This document shows, one piece after another, positions 1-8,727 of a stretch of DNA of 64,000 bases. The notes beneath the pieces are model-generated. The model did no database searches. It had not been told where the DNA came from and worked only from the letters and a program-made list of their open reading frames with translations. Position numbers and translations under genes: made by a program. How positions within the stretch are numbered: the stretch's first letter is position 1; each line of letters opens with the position of its first letter. This DNA is from DASUTB01 sp036374835 (lineage in GTDB: Bacteria > Actinomycetota > Actinomycetes > Jiangellales > Jiangellaceae). Location of the stretch: assembly GCA_036374835.1 (NCBI GenBank), contig DASUTB010000074.1:1-64000 (forward strand). The letters run 5' to 3'.

Positions 1-587
1 GGGAGCGTCGCCAGAAACTGCTGATCTACGGTGTCGCCGGCTTGGTAGTGGTGCTGATCGCCGCGCTGGTCGCCTACCAGATGGTCCAGCAGGGTGAAGA
101 GGAAGATCGGCTCGCCGCTGACATCGAAGGGCTGCAGGAGCTCGAGATCGCCGATCGCGAGCATGTCGAAGGCACGGTCGACTACGAAGCGGAGTACGAC
201 ACCCTGCCGCCTGCCGGCGGGAACCACAACGCGGCGTGGTTGAACTGCGGTATCTACGACACCGCCGTCCCGAGCGAGAATGCCGTCCACGCCCTGGAGC
301 ACGGTGCGGTGTGGATCACCTACCAGCCCGACCTGGCCGAGGGTCAGGTCGACACGCTGCATGACGTTGTTCGTGATCTGGACTCGTCCGAGAGCGATTA
401 CGTGATCGTGAGCCCGTTCGAGGGACTTGGGTCGCCGATTGTGGCCAGCGCGTGGGGTCTGCAGGTGTCCGTAGACGATCCGAGCGACGAGCGTCTCGAG
501 CAGTTCCTGCACCAGTACGTGCGCGGCCCGCAGACCATCGAGCCGGGCGCGGCCTGCCAGGGCGGCGTCGGCAGCCCCATCGAATGA
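1..587 (+). CDS. DUF3105 domain protein, 5' end cut by the window
   Basis: The reading frame is open from the first bases, so the start lies upstream. What remains is a positively charged stretch (ERRQK), one hydrophobic segment at about residues 6-25, and an extracytoplasmic domain typical of DUF3105. Family marks are the GGNH and NCGIYD motifs and the ALEHGAVWITY stretch. The function of DUF3105 is not known; the topology predicts a single-pass membrane protein with its domain outside the cell. The TGA stop lies inside the first copy of the GAATGA repeat family. The family call is firm; no role is inferred. Confidence 0.85.
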   Translation, partial: ERRQKLLIYGVAGLVVVLIAALVAYQMVQQGEEEDRLAADIEGLQELEIADREHVEGTVDYEAEYDTLPPAGGNHNAAWLNCGIYDTAVPSENAVHALEHGAVWITYQPDLAEGQVDTLHDVVRDLDSSESDYVIVSPFEGLGSPIVASAWGLQVSVDDPSDERLEQFLHQYVRGPQTIEPGAACQGGVGSPIE

Positions 588-640
588 TCACGTAAAGCTC
601 GGAATTCCCGGCTTTACGTAGCTTGTAAGCCGCGCAAAGT
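582..640 (+). repeat. Intergenic repeat family A, copy 1 (with hairpin)
   Basis: The head GAATGATCACGTAAAG (582-597) contains the stop codon of the DUF3105 gene. The copy aligns base for base, without gaps, with five others in the window over about 54 bases. ACGTAAAGC at 590-598 pairs perfectly with GCTTTACGT at 611-619, giving a 9-bp stem that could end transcription, though no T-run follows. Similarity to the copy at 56685 continues downstream (CCGCGCAA, then GGGAA). The rest of the gap to 883 holds no gene I can support. Confidence 0.75.
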
Positions 641-822
641 CCGGGAAAGCCCTGCAAAGTATCCGTACGCAAACTGAACGTGCTGTACTCGATGTCGAGG
701 GTGCGATGCGCGGCGGGCCGCCAGCTCCGTGGCCGTGGCGAAAACCCATGCCACCCGGCATGTCGGACGCGCGGCGGCTGGCGCGCCGGGCTGGGTTGGA
801 CACGGTGCGGATAGGTTCCACG

Positions 823-856
823 GCCGCCGCGCTGGCCTAGACTCAGCCGCGGTGGC
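823..856 (+). promoter_or_regulatory. Possible ald promoter with flanking inverted repeat
   Basis: TAGACT at 838-843 is a plausible -10 box about 40 bases before the ald start. It sits inside an inverted repeat, GCCGCCGCG (823-831) and CGCGGTGGC (848-856), with one G-T pair. Such a repeat around a -10 box could be an operator. I see no good -35 box, so this is tentative. Confidence 0.3.
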
Positions 857-883
857 AACGAAGCCCGAAAGGACGTGTGGATC

Positions 884-1999
884 ATGCTGGTCGGAATCCC
901 CACCGAGGTGAAGAACAACGAGTATCGGGTGGCGATCACCCCGTCCGGCGTACATGAACTCACCCAGAACGGGCACGACGTGCTGGTGCAGCGTGGGGCC
1001 GGGCTCGGCTCGGCGATCGGCGACGACGAGTTCATCGCAGCCGGCGCGCGGATCGTCGACACGGCCGACGACGTGTGGGGCGAGGCTGAGATCGTGCTGA
1101 AGGTCAAAGAGCCCATCGGCGAGGAGTACCACCGGATGCGCCGTGACCAGGTGCTGTTCACATACCTACATCTCGCCGCATCGAAGGAGTGCACCCAGGC
1201 GCTGCTGGAATCCGGGATCACGGCGATCGCCTATGAGACGGTCCAGCTGGACGACGGCTCGCTGCCGCTGCTGGCTCCGATGAGCGAGGTGGCAGGCCGG
1301 ATGGCCACCCAGGTCGGCGCCCACGTGCTGGAGCGGGCGCAGGGTGGGCGGGGCGTCCTGCTCGGCGGTGTGCCCGGCGTGAAGAACGCGAGGGTGGTCG
1401 TCATCGGGGCCGGGGTGTCCGGCATGAACGCCGCCGAGATCGCGCTCGGCATGCAGGCGGACGTGTGGATACTCGACAAGAACGTCGCACGGCTCCGCGA
1501 GGTCGACCGCGTCTACCGCGGCCACGCGACCACGATCACGTCGAACCTGCTCGAGGTCGAGCGGGCGGTCATCGACGCGGACCTGGTGATCGGTGCGGTG
1601 CTCGTGCCTGGAGCGAAGGCTCCGACGCTGGTTTCCAACGAGCTCGTCGCCAGGATGCGGACCGGCAGTGTGCTCGTCGACATCTCGATCGACCAGGGCG
1701 GCTGCTTCGCCGACTCGCGGCCCACCACACATGACGATCCGACCTTCCCGGTGCACGAGTCGCTGTTCTACTGTGTCGCGAACATGCCGGGCGCGGTTCC
1801 GCACACGTCCACCTACGCGCTGGCGAACGTCACGTTGCCGTACGTGGTCGAGCTGGCGAACCTGGGCTGGCGGGACGCGGTGCGGGCCGATCCCGCGCTC
1901 GCCAAGGGCCTGAACACGCACGACGGTGAGGTGACGTATGGACCGGTCGGCGAGGCGCACGGTCTGACCACTCGCCCCCTCGACGAAATCCTGCACTAA
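884..1999 (+). CDS. ald: Alanine dehydrogenase
   Basis: NAD-dependent alanine dehydrogenase, which interconverts L-alanine and pyruvate plus ammonium in the cytoplasm. The start MLVGIPTEVKNNEYRVA is canonical. The family's catalytic lysine lies in VLKVKEP and the active-site histidine in YLHLAA. The Rossmann NAD site VIGAGVSGMNAAEIALGM lies near residues 172-189. The 371-residue length matches the family. ATG 884 is chosen over in-frame GTG 875 because AAAGGA lies 11 bases before it and the product then starts at the conserved residues. xerD follows after 5 bases. Confidence 0.95.
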   Translation: MLVGIPTEVKNNEYRVAITPSGVHELTQNGHDVLVQRGAGLGSAIGDDEFIAAGARIVDTADDVWGEAEIVLKVKEPIGEEYHRMRRDQVLFTYLHLAASKECTQALLESGITAIAYETVQLDDGSLPLLAPMSEVAGRMATQVGAHVLERAQGGRGVLLGGVPGVKNARVVVIGAGVSGMNAAEIALGMQADVWILDKNVARLREVDRVYRGHATTITSNLLEVERAVIDADLVIGAVLVPGAKAPTLVSNELVARMRTGSVLVDISIDQGGCFADSRPTTHDDPTFPVHESLFYCVANMPGAVPHTSTYALANVTLPYVVELANLGWRDAVRADPALAKGLNTHDGEVTYGPVGEAHGLTTRPLDEILH

Positions 2000-2004
2000 C
2001 GCCG

Positions 2005-2943
2005 GTGGAAGTCGATCAGGAGGCGGCGCAACTGGAGGTGGCCGTGCGCGGCTACCTTCAGCATCTGGCGGTGGAGCGCGGCCTGGCCGCCAACACTCTC
2101 ACCTCCTACGAGCGTGATCTCGGCCGGTACGTCGCGGCGCTGACCGGGAACGGTGTAACCGAGCCCGCGGCGATCGCGGAGAGCGACGTGACCGCATTCG
2201 TGCGGCGGCTACGACACGGCGATGGCGAGCATGCGCCGCTGCGTGCGACGTCTGCCGCCCGCGCCCTCGTGGCTGTGCGCGGGTTCCACCGGTTCCTTCT
2301 CCGCGAAGGCGTGGTGGCGGCGGATGTGTCGCAGGAGGTACGTCCGCCCGCGGCGCCGCGCAAGTTGCCCAAGGCGATCCCGGTCGCGGACGTCGAGCGG
2401 CTGCTCGGCGTGTCGGGACGGGACGACACCCCGCTCGGGCTGCGTAACCGGGCGTTGCTCGAGACGCTGTACGGAACCGGCGCGCGCATCTCCGAAGCGG
2501 TCGGCCTGGACCGTGACGATATGAATCCGGATTCGGGCACGGTGCTGCTGCGCGGCAAGGGCAGCAAAGAACGCACCGTCCCGGTGGGTTCGTATGCCCG
2601 GGAAGCCATCGATGCCTACCTGGTGCGGGCACGGCCCGCGCTGGCCAGGCACGGCCGGGGCACGCCGGCACTGTTCCTGAACTCCCGCGGAGGCCGGCTG
2701 TCGCGCCAAGGTGCATGGGGGGTGCTGCGCGCGGTCGCCGAGCGAGCCGGGCTGGCCGCAGCCGTGTCGCCGCACACGCTCCGGCACAGCTTCGCAACTC
2801 ATCTCATCGATGGCGGAGCGGACGTTCGCGTGGTGCAGGAGTTGCTCGGCCACGCGTCCGTGACAACGACCCAGGTCTACACACTCGTCACCGTCGATCA
2901 GCTCCGCGAGGTCTACGCGGCGGCGCATCCACGCGCCCGCTAG
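2005..2943 (+). CDS. xerD: Site-specific tyrosine recombinase XerD
   Basis: Tyrosine recombinase of 312 residues that resolves chromosome dimers at dif with XerC. An N-terminal core-binding SAM-like domain (about 8-100) is followed by the catalytic domain. Visible catalytic residues are the Arg in GTGARISEAVGL, the Lys in KGSKERTVPV, the HxxR in HTLRHSFATHL, the His in LGHAS and the Tyr in TTTQVYT. Its place directly before parA and scpAB is the usual actinobacterial setting for the chromosomal XerD rather than a phage integrase. GTG start. A strong hairpin follows the stop. Confidence 0.93.
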   Translation: MEVDQEAAQLEVAVRGYLQHLAVERGLAANTLTSYERDLGRYVAALTGNGVTEPAAIAESDVTAFVRRLRHGDGEHAPLRATSAARALVAVRGFHRFLLREGVVAADVSQEVRPPAAPRKLPKAIPVADVERLLGVSGRDDTPLGLRNRALLETLYGTGARISEAVGLDRDDMNPDSGTVLLRGKGSKERTVPVGSYAREAIDAYLVRARPALARHGRGTPALFLNSRGGRLSRQGAWGVLRAVAERAGLAAAVSPHTLRHSFATHLIDGGADVRVVQELLGHASVTTTQVYTLVTVDQLREVYAAAHPRAR

Positions 2944-2967
2944 TGCAGCCTCCAGTGCCACCAGGTA

Positions 2968-3011
2968 TAGCGACATCACACCACCCATGCAGGCATGGTG
3001 TGATGTCGCTA
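2968..3011 (+). terminator. Strong hairpin after xerD with CATGCA loop
   Basis: TAGCGACATCACACCA (2968-2983) pairs perfectly over 16 bp with TGGTGTGATGTCGCTA (2996-3011) around the loop CCCATGCAGGCA. No T-run follows, so it is either an actinobacterial type of terminator without a U-tail or a structural repeat. The CATGCAGG core of the loop recurs in the repeat at 34179 and, as CATGCATGCC, in the hairpin at 38940. Confidence 0.7.
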
Positions 3012-3147
3012 CGCCTACCGAACGTGATCGAACCACAACGGGGGAGGGCAAACTCGGGCGCGGCTCCCAGCAGCAGCGACCCTGGCGGGGTAGGCTCACG
3101 TCGCAAACCCCCTTGTCCGCACGTCGCCGAGGATCTGAGGAGTAACG

Positions 3148-4065
3148 GTGAACACTCAGACGACGGAACCGCTGGCCGAGTCGATGCCCGCCAACGGCAC
3201 AGCGGACCCTGCCCAGCTCGGGCCGACGCAGCGGCCGAAGAAGACGTTTCCGCAGCCGAAGCAGCTCGATCATCATGGCCCGGCCCGGGTGGTCGCGGTG
3301 TGCAACCAGAAAGGTGGTGTAGGCAAGACCACCACGACGATCAACTTGGGGGCGGCACTGGCCGACTACGGCCGGCGGGTGCTCCTCGTCGACTTCGATC
3401 CGCAGGGTGCGTTGTCGGTGGGGCTGCACCAGACGCCCCGCGACTCCGACACGACCATCTACAACGTGCTCATGGAGCGCGGCGTGCACGCCAAGGAAGC
3501 GATGGTCCCGACCCCGATCGAGGGTATGGACCTGCTTCGCAGCAACATCCAGCTGTCCGCGGCCGAGCTCCAGCTCGTCACCGAGGTGGCGCGTGAGCAG
3601 GCTCTGATGCGCGTCATCGAACCGCTGGTACCGGACTACGATGTCATCCTCATCGACTGCCAGCCCTCGCTCGGCCTGCTCACCGTCAACGCACTTACCG
3701 CGGCGACCGGCGTGCTCGTCCCAGTCGAGTGCGAGTACTTCTCCATGCTCGGTGTCGCGCTGCTCGAGGAGACGATCGCCACGGTGCAGGAGCGGCTGAA
3801 TCCGAGGCTCGAGATCGAGGGCCTGTTGGCCACGATGTACGACGGGCGCACAGTGCACGGTCGCGAGGTGCTGACCCGGTTGCTCGAGCGCTTCGACGAG
3901 CAGGTCTTTCACACGGTGGTCGGGCGCACGATCCGATTCCCGGAGACGACCGTGGCCGGGCTGCCGATCACGTCCCACGATCCGTCATCTCCGGGTGCCA
4001 AGGCCTACCGGCAGCTGGCCAGGGAGGTGCTGTCGCGGTGGGATTCGGCGTCGTCGCGAGCGTGA
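3148..4065 (+). CDS. Chromosomal ParA-family ATPase next to scpAB
   Basis: Deviant Walker A ATPase of the ParA/Soj family, 305 residues. The P-loop CNQKGGVGKTTTTINL lies at about 52-67 after a poorly conserved, proline-rich N-terminal tail. LLVDFDPQG (Walker A') and VILIDCQPSLG (Walker B) follow. There is no parB beside it. This paralogue is regularly found next to scpA and scpB in actinobacteria, so a role in chromosome organisation is likely but unproven. GTG start with GAGGAG about 5 bases upstream. Its TGA overlaps the scpA start by 4 bases. Confidence 0.9.
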   Translation: MNTQTTEPLAESMPANGTADPAQLGPTQRPKKTFPQPKQLDHHGPARVVAVCNQKGGVGKTTTTINLGAALADYGRRVLLVDFDPQGALSVGLHQTPRDSDTTIYNVLMERGVHAKEAMVPTPIEGMDLLRSNIQLSAAELQLVTEVAREQALMRVIEPLVPDYDVILIDCQPSLGLLTVNALTAATGVLVPVECEYFSMLGVALLEETIATVQERLNPRLEIEGLLATMYDGRTVHGREVLTRLLERFDEQVFHTVVGRTIRFPETTVAGLPITSHDPSSPGAKAYRQLAREVLSRWDSASSRA

Positions 4066-4925
4066 CCGACGGCGTCGCCGAGGAACCGGACTCCGGACCG
4101 CGGGCTCGGTTCGAAGTCCATCTCGAGAACTTCGAAGGCCCGTTCGACGTCCTGCTCGGCCTGATCGCCAAGCACAAGTTGGACGTCACGGAAGTGGCGT
4201 TGCACGTCGTGACCGACGAGTTCATCAACTTCATCAGGGCGCACGGCCCGGAGTGGGACCTTGACCAGGCCAGCGACTTTCTCGTCATCGCAGCCACCCT
4301 GCTCGACCTGAAGGCGGCTCGGCTGCTTCCCAGCGGGGAGGTCGAGGACGAGGAGGATCTCGCGCTGCTCGAAGCACGCGACCTGCTGTTCGCCCGGCTT
4401 CTCCAGTACCGCGCGTTCAAGCAGGTGGCGGCAGTGCTGGGCGGTCGGATGGCCGACGAGGCACGCCGTTTCCCGCGGGCGGTCGGGCTCGAAGACCGCT
4501 ACGCCGACCTGCTGCCGGAGGTGATCGTGGGCCTCGGACCGGCGCAACTGGCGGCGCTGGCGGCCCGGGCACTCGAGCCCAAGCCGGTGCCGGAGGTGGC
4601 CACCCAGCACCTGCACGGCACCCGGGTGAGTGTACGCGAGGAGGCCGTCGTGGTGATCGACCGGCTTCGCAGGTCCGGCAGCGTGTCGTTCCGCTCCCTT
4701 TCCGCGGACTGCCCGTCCACGCTGCACGTGGTCGCCCGGTTCCTCGCTCTGCTGGAGCTGTACCGAGAGAGAGTGGTGTCGTTCGAGCAACTCGCGCCGC
4801 TGAGCGAACTGACCGTACGGTGGACGGGAGACGCCGACGCCGACGTCGCCGTGAGTGACGAGTTCGACGTCGAGCCGTCCGCCGAGGGTGGCGACGGCGA
4901 GCATGACAGCAAGGAGCAGCAGTGA
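4062..4925 (+). CDS. scpA: Segregation and condensation protein A
   Basis: Kleisin subunit of the bacterial SMC condensin. The N-terminal FEVHLENFEGPFDVLLGLI block, the central DFLVIAATLLDLKAARLLP helix and the C-terminal winged-helix region (about 195-255) are typical. The family normally runs 240-280 residues; this one has 287 with an acidic C-terminal tail. Start GTG 4062 overlaps the parA stop (GTGA), which suggests translational coupling. The partner scpB follows, again with a GTGA overlap. Confidence 0.93.
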   Translation: MTDGVAEEPDSGPRARFEVHLENFEGPFDVLLGLIAKHKLDVTEVALHVVTDEFINFIRAHGPEWDLDQASDFLVIAATLLDLKAARLLPSGEVEDEEDLALLEARDLLFARLLQYRAFKQVAAVLGGRMADEARRFPRAVGLEDRYADLLPEVIVGLGPAQLAALAARALEPKPVPEVATQHLHGTRVSVREEAVVVIDRLRRSGSVSFRSLSADCPSTLHVVARFLALLELYRERVVSFEQLAPLSELTVRWTGDADADVAVSDEFDVEPSAEGGDGEHDSKEQQ

Positions 4926-5650
4926 ACGACGAGGCCGAGCCCACACTCTCGGCGACCATCGAGGCGGTCCTGCTGGTCGCCGACGAGCCGGTCGCGGACG
5001 TGACGCTGGCCCAGGTGCTGGAGCGCCCGCGCGACGAGATCGCCGCGACACTGGCGGCGCTGGCCGACGAGTACGACGCGAGCGGGCGCGGATTCGAGCT
5101 GCGCGAGGTGGCCGGAGGCTGGCGGCTGTACACCCGTCCCGAGTGTGCGCCGGTCGTCGAACGGTTCGTGCTGGACGGTCAGCAGGCCAGGCTCACGCAG
5201 GCGGCGCTGGAGACGCTGGCCGTCGTGGCGTACCGCCAACCGGTCACTCGGGCTCGGGTGTCGGCGGTGCGCGGTGTGAACTGCGACGGCGTGATGCGCA
5301 CCTTGACCACCCGCGGCCTGATCGAGGAAGCGGGCGTCGATCTCGAAAGCGGTGCGACACTGTTCCAGACCACGTCGTACTTCCTCGAGCGTCTCGGCAT
5401 GGCTTCGCTGGACGAGCTGCCGCCGATCGGGCCGTACCTTCCGGACGCCACCGACCTGGCAGATCTGCCCACCGACCCCCTGAACCGGCCGCGCCGACGC
5501 GGCGGCGAGAGCGTCGACGCGCGTCGACGCGAAGACGCGGTCGACGAGGGAGACGATGAGCCGGGCGGAGACGAGTCGCCCGACGGCAGGCAGCCGGCTG
5601 ACGAGACCACCGATCGAGCGACGGACGCGAGCGCCAACGGCCATGTCTGA
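4922..5650 (+). CDS. scpB: Segregation and condensation protein B
   Basis: Winged-helix partner of ScpA and SMC. ATIEAVLLVADEP at the N terminus and the two winged-helix domains (TLAVVAYRQPVTRARVSAVRG at about residues 98-118) identify it. The last 60 residues or so are charged and low in complexity, probably a disordered tail that varies between species. The GTG start overlaps the scpA stop by 4 bases. Its own end overlaps the rluB start by 8 bases, so ParA, ScpA, ScpB and RluB appear to be one transcription unit. Confidence 0.92.
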   Translation: MNDEAEPTLSATIEAVLLVADEPVADVTLAQVLERPRDEIAATLAALADEYDASGRGFELREVAGGWRLYTRPECAPVVERFVLDGQQARLTQAALETLAVVAYRQPVTRARVSAVRGVNCDGVMRTLTTRGLIEEAGVDLESGATLFQTTSYFLERLGMASLDELPPIGPYLPDATDLADLPTDPLNRPRRRGGESVDARRREDAVDEGDDEPGGDESPDGRQPADETTDRATDASANGHV

Positions 5651-6380
5651 GGACGAGGGCGTCCGGCTACAGAAGGTTCTTGCCGCCGCCGGTGTCGGGA
5701 GCCGGCGTGCCTGTGAGGAGCTGATCGCGGCCGGCCGGGTGGAGGTGAACGGCTCGGTGGTCGCGACGATGGGCGTGCGCGTCGATCCGGCAAGCGCGAT
5801 CATCAAGGTGGACGGCATGCGGGTCAGCACCCCCGAGGCGGGAGCCGTCCATCTGGTTCTTAACAAGCCGGCCGGTGTCGTGAGCACCATGAGCGACCCG
5901 CAGGGCCGTCCCAACCTCGGCGACTACGTCGCAGGGCGGCGCGAGCGGCTATTCCACGTCGGACGGCTCGACGCCGAGACCGAGGGCCTGATCCTGCTGA
6001 CCAATGACGGAGAGCTCGCCCATCGGCTGACCCACCCGAGCTACGGCGTATCCAAGACCTACCTGGCCCAGGTGGCCGGCCCGCTCAAGCGCGGGATCGG
6101 TAAGCAGGTGCGGTCCGGCGTGGAGCTCGACGACGGTGTGGTGACGGTGGACCGCTTCCGTCCGATCGAACGGTCGGGCGCGCGCGTACTCGTCGAGGTC
6201 GTGCTGCACGAGGGCCGCAAACACGTCGTTCGCAGGCTGCTGGCCGCGGTCGGCCATCCGGTCGAACGGTTGGTCCGCACCGAGTTCGGCCCCGTGAAGC
6301 TGGGCGATCTACGTCCGGGCAAGACCCGTCCCTTGAGCCGCGACGAGATCGGCCGGCTCTATCAGGAGGTTGGTTTGTAG
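5643..6380 (+). CDS. rluB: 23S rRNA pseudouridine synthase (RluB family)
   Basis: Pseudouridine synthase of the RsuA/RluB family, 245 residues, acting on 23S rRNA. An N-terminal S4 RNA-binding domain (VRLQKVLAAAGVGSRRACEELI) precedes the catalytic domain. The catalytic Asp lies in HVGRLDAETEGLILLTNDGEL. HEGRKHVVRRLLAAVGHPVERLVRTEFG is the usual C-terminal signature. ATG 5643 places the S4 domain close to the N terminus. Association with scpAB is common in Gram-positive bacteria. The exact uridine is not predictable here. Confidence 0.92.
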   Translation: MSEDEGVRLQKVLAAAGVGSRRACEELIAAGRVEVNGSVVATMGVRVDPASAIIKVDGMRVSTPEAGAVHLVLNKPAGVVSTMSDPQGRPNLGDYVAGRRERLFHVGRLDAETEGLILLTNDGELAHRLTHPSYGVSKTYLAQVAGPLKRGIGKQVRSGVELDDGVVTVDRFRPIERSGARVLVEVVLHEGRKHVVRRLLAAVGHPVERLVRTEFGPVKLGDLRPGKTRPLSRDEIGRLYQEVGL

Positions 6381-6748
6381 TGGCCGTGCGGGCGATCCGC
6401 GGTGCCACCCAGCTCGAGGTGGACGAGCGTGAGCACCTACTCGAGCGAGTTTCGGAGATGTTGAACGCCGTGCTGGTACGCAACGGCCTGACCGGTGCCG
6501 ACCTGATCAGCGTGGTGTTCACGTCAACGCCCGACGTGATGTCCGAATTCCCCGCATACGCCGCCCGGGTCATCGGCATTACCGACGTGCCGCTACTGTG
6601 CGCCCAGGAGATCGACGTGCCAGGTGCCATGCCCCGGGTGATCCGCATGCTCGCCCATGTGGAGACGACGCGTGCCCGCGCCGAAATCAACCATGTGTAC
6701 CTGCACGGCGCGAGCGCGCTGCGAACGGATCTTAGGAGGGACGGGTGA
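6380..6748 (+). CDS. aroH: Chorismate mutase, AroH class
   Basis: Monofunctional chorismate mutase of the AroH (Bacillus-like trimeric) fold, 122 residues. It converts chorismate to prephenate for Phe and Tyr synthesis. MAVRAIRGATQLEVDE carries the conserved N-terminal Arg. LLCAQEIDVPGAMPRVIRMLAHVE holds the Cys, Glu and Arg positions of the active-site signature. The start overlaps the rluB stop (TAGTG). The next gene is prephenate dehydrogenase, so the two enzymes act in sequence. Confidence 0.92.
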   Translation: MAVRAIRGATQLEVDEREHLLERVSEMLNAVLVRNGLTGADLISVVFTSTPDVMSEFPAYAARVIGITDVPLLCAQEIDVPGAMPRVIRMLAHVETTRARAEINHVYLHGASALRTDLRRDG

Positions 6749-7905
6749 ACCCGGAACAGGGCGGTGGCCGTCGGCTGGTTGGCCCTGACGAGGGACGGGT
6801 GGGTATCGAGCCCAAGCGTCGGGGTGCGTTGAACGGACCGGAGCCGCTCGATCGTGGAGTGCTGATCGTCGGCTCCGGTCTGCTCGGCACCTCGCTCGGC
6901 ATGGCGCTGCGCTCGGCCGGGGTGGCCGTCCACCTGCGCGACACCGACGATACGGCGCTCAAGGAGGCGGTCCGGATGGGCGCCGGAACCTCGGACGGGC
7001 CCACTCGTCCGGTCGCGCTCGGAGTCGTCGCCGTGCCGCCGGCGAGCACCGGATCGGTTGTCGCCGGCCTGCTCGACTCCGGGGTCGCGGAGTACGTGAC
7101 GGACGTGGCCAGCGTGAAGGAACTGCCCGCCCGCGAGGTACGCACACTCGCCGCCGAGCCCGGCCGGTACGTGGGTAGCCATCCGATGGCCGGGCGGGAG
7201 GTGTCCGGACCGACCGCGGCTCTGGCGGACCTGTTCGAGGGCCGGCCATGGGTGCTCTGCCCGGACGACCGCACCGACGCGCAGGCGGTCACCCGAGCGC
7301 TCGCAGTGGCCCAGACCGTTGGCGCGGCGCCGGTCACGATGCCCGCCGACGAGCATGACGCGGCCGTGGCACTCGTGTCGCACGCACCGCACGTGGTGGC
7401 GGCGTTGATGGCCGCGCAGTTGTCCGGTGCGCCCGACCACGAGGTGCGTCTGGCCGGGCAGGGCGTGACGGACGTGACGCGCGTCGCCGCCGGCGATCCG
7501 TCGTTGTGGGCGCAGATCCTCGGCGCCAATGCCGAAGCCGTCGCCGGAGTGCTCGGCAAGCTGCGTTCCGGCCTCGACACAGTGCTCGATGCACTGAGCT
7601 CGGGATCGGGAGAGGCGCTCCGCGATGTGCTCGCCGCCGGCGTGACCGGCCGGGGGAGGCTGCCCGGCAAACACGGCGCCGCGCCGGTGCCGTACGCGAC
7701 CGTCGCCGTGGTGCTGGCCGACGAGCCCGGCCAACTCGCCGCCCTGTTCGCCGACGCTGCGCGGGCGGGCGTCAACATCGAGGACGTGCGGATCGACCAC
7801 CGTCCCGGTCAGCCCGCCGGCCTGGTGGAGCTGGACGTGCGTGTCGATGCGGAGGCTACCCTGGCCCGGGCGCTGCGCGGGCAGGGCTGGACGGTTCATG
7901 AGTAG
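6745..7905 (+). CDS. tyrA: Prephenate dehydrogenase with ACT domain
   Basis: Oxidative decarboxylation of prephenate to 4-hydroxyphenylpyruvate for tyrosine. The Rossmann motif VLIVGSGLLGTSLGMAL sits near residue 35, after a poorly conserved N-terminal extension. The prephenate-binding signature GSHPMAGREVSGP follows. A C-terminal ACT domain (AVVLADEPGQLAALFADAARAG onward) suggests feedback control by an aromatic amino acid. GTG 6745 overlaps the aroH stop by 4 bases; the true start might lie nearer the Rossmann fold. Confidence 0.92.
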   Translation: MNPEQGGGRRLVGPDEGRVGIEPKRRGALNGPEPLDRGVLIVGSGLLGTSLGMALRSAGVAVHLRDTDDTALKEAVRMGAGTSDGPTRPVALGVVAVPPASTGSVVAGLLDSGVAEYVTDVASVKELPAREVRTLAAEPGRYVGSHPMAGREVSGPTAALADLFEGRPWVLCPDDRTDAQAVTRALAVAQTVGAAPVTMPADEHDAAVALVSHAPHVVAALMAAQLSGAPDHEVRLAGQGVTDVTRVAAGDPSLWAQILGANAEAVAGVLGKLRSGLDTVLDALSSGSGEALRDVLAAGVTGRGRLPGKHGAAPVPYATVAVVLADEPGQLAALFADAARAGVNIEDVRIDHRPGQPAGLVELDVRVDAEATLARALRGQGWTVHE

Positions 7906-7943
7906 GGATACGTCGGCGCTGCCCAGGCAGGCTCTACTGGTTG

Positions 7944-8014
7944 GTGATGAGGGAGGCTCGGGCATGGCGCGAAGGCCGCTCGCGCGCAGACCCGATCGTT
8001 CCGTGATGAGGGAG
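7944..8014 (+). repeat. 12-base direct repeat before cmk
   Basis: GTGATGAGGGAG occurs at 7944-7955 and again at 8003-8014, 59 bases apart, in the 114-base gap between tyrA and cmk. The second copy serves as, or overlaps, the ribosome-binding region of cmk. The gap may carry a local promoter; I cannot point to firm -35 and -10 boxes. Confidence 0.35.
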
Positions 8015-8019
8015 ACTGT

Positions 8020-8727
8020 GTGAAGCTGGTGATCGCGATTGACGGGCCGTCCGGGTCCGGCAAGTCGACCGTGGCGCGGCGGGTGGCGTCCGCACTCGGC
8101 CTGCGTTATCTGGACACCGGCGCCATGTACCGTGCGCTGACCTGGTGGGCGCTCGAGCGCGGTGTCGACCTGGCGGACCGCGAAGCGGTCGGCCGTCTCG
8201 CGCGGGAGCTGCCGCTGGAGATGGGGACGGATCCCGAGGCGCCGACCGTGTTCGTGGATGACCGGGACGTAGCGGCGGCCATCCGTGAGACGCGGATTTC
8301 CGAGTCGGTGAGCGCGGTCGCGACCAACCAGGACGTGCGCGCCGAGATGCGCATCCGCCAGCGGGCGTACGCCGAGGCCGGAGATGTGGTGATCGAAGGA
8401 CGCGACATCACGACGGTGATCGCACCCGACGCGCCGGTGCGGGTACTGCTGACCGCCAGTGAGGAGGCGCGGTTGGCCCGGCGAGCCAGGGAGTTGCACG
8501 GTGTGGCCGACGAGGAGGCCGTCGCGCGTACCCGTGACCAGGTTGTGCGCCGCGACGCGGACGATTCGACGGTGTCGGTGTTCACCGAGGCGTCCGATGG
8601 TGTGACCGTCGTCGACTCGTCCCACATGACGATCGAAGACACGATCGCGGTCGTGCTGGACGTCGTGAAGCGCGAGACCGGCGTCGCTCCGGGTGGGCGT
8701 GCCGGAACCGCAGAGGGGCGCGAGTGA
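8020..8727 (+). CDS. cmk: Cytidylate kinase
   Basis: Phosphorylates CMP and dCMP with ATP in pyrimidine nucleotide salvage. The P-loop GPSGSGKSTVARRVA lies at about residues 8-22. YLDTGAMYRALTWWAL is the CMP-binding signature. VVIEGRDITTVIAPDAPVRVLLTAS and RDXXD-type residues (RRDADDSTV) follow. The length of 235 residues is normal. The GTG start has GGGAG just upstream. The stop overlaps plsC by 4 bases; cmk, plsC and der form a common actinobacterial order. Confidence 0.95.
   Translation: MKLVIAIDGPSGSGKSTVARRVASALGLRYLDTGAMYRALTWWALERGVDLADREAVGRLARELPLEMGTDPEAPTVFVDDRDVAAAIRETRISESVSAVATNQDVRAEMRIRQRAYAEAGDVVIEGRDITTVIAPDAPVRVLLTASEEARLARRARELHGVADEEAVARTRDQVVRRDADDSTVSVFTEASDGVTVVDSSHMTIEDTIAVVLDVVKRETGVAPGGRAGTAEGRE

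Noticed and set aside
2209..3978. 589-residue open frame on the minus strand across xerD and parA
   Set aside because: It is antisense to two clear conserved genes, rich in Arg, His and Gly without any domain, and arises from high G+C third positions.
3012..4065. ParABS partition locus with a parS site
   Set aside because: No parB lies next to this ParA and I found no parS-like palindrome, so it is called a ParA-family ATPase only.
6085..8625. 846-residue minus-strand frame opposite rluB, tyrA and cmk
   Set aside because: Shadow of three well-identified genes on the plus strand; no recognisable motif and no ribosome site.
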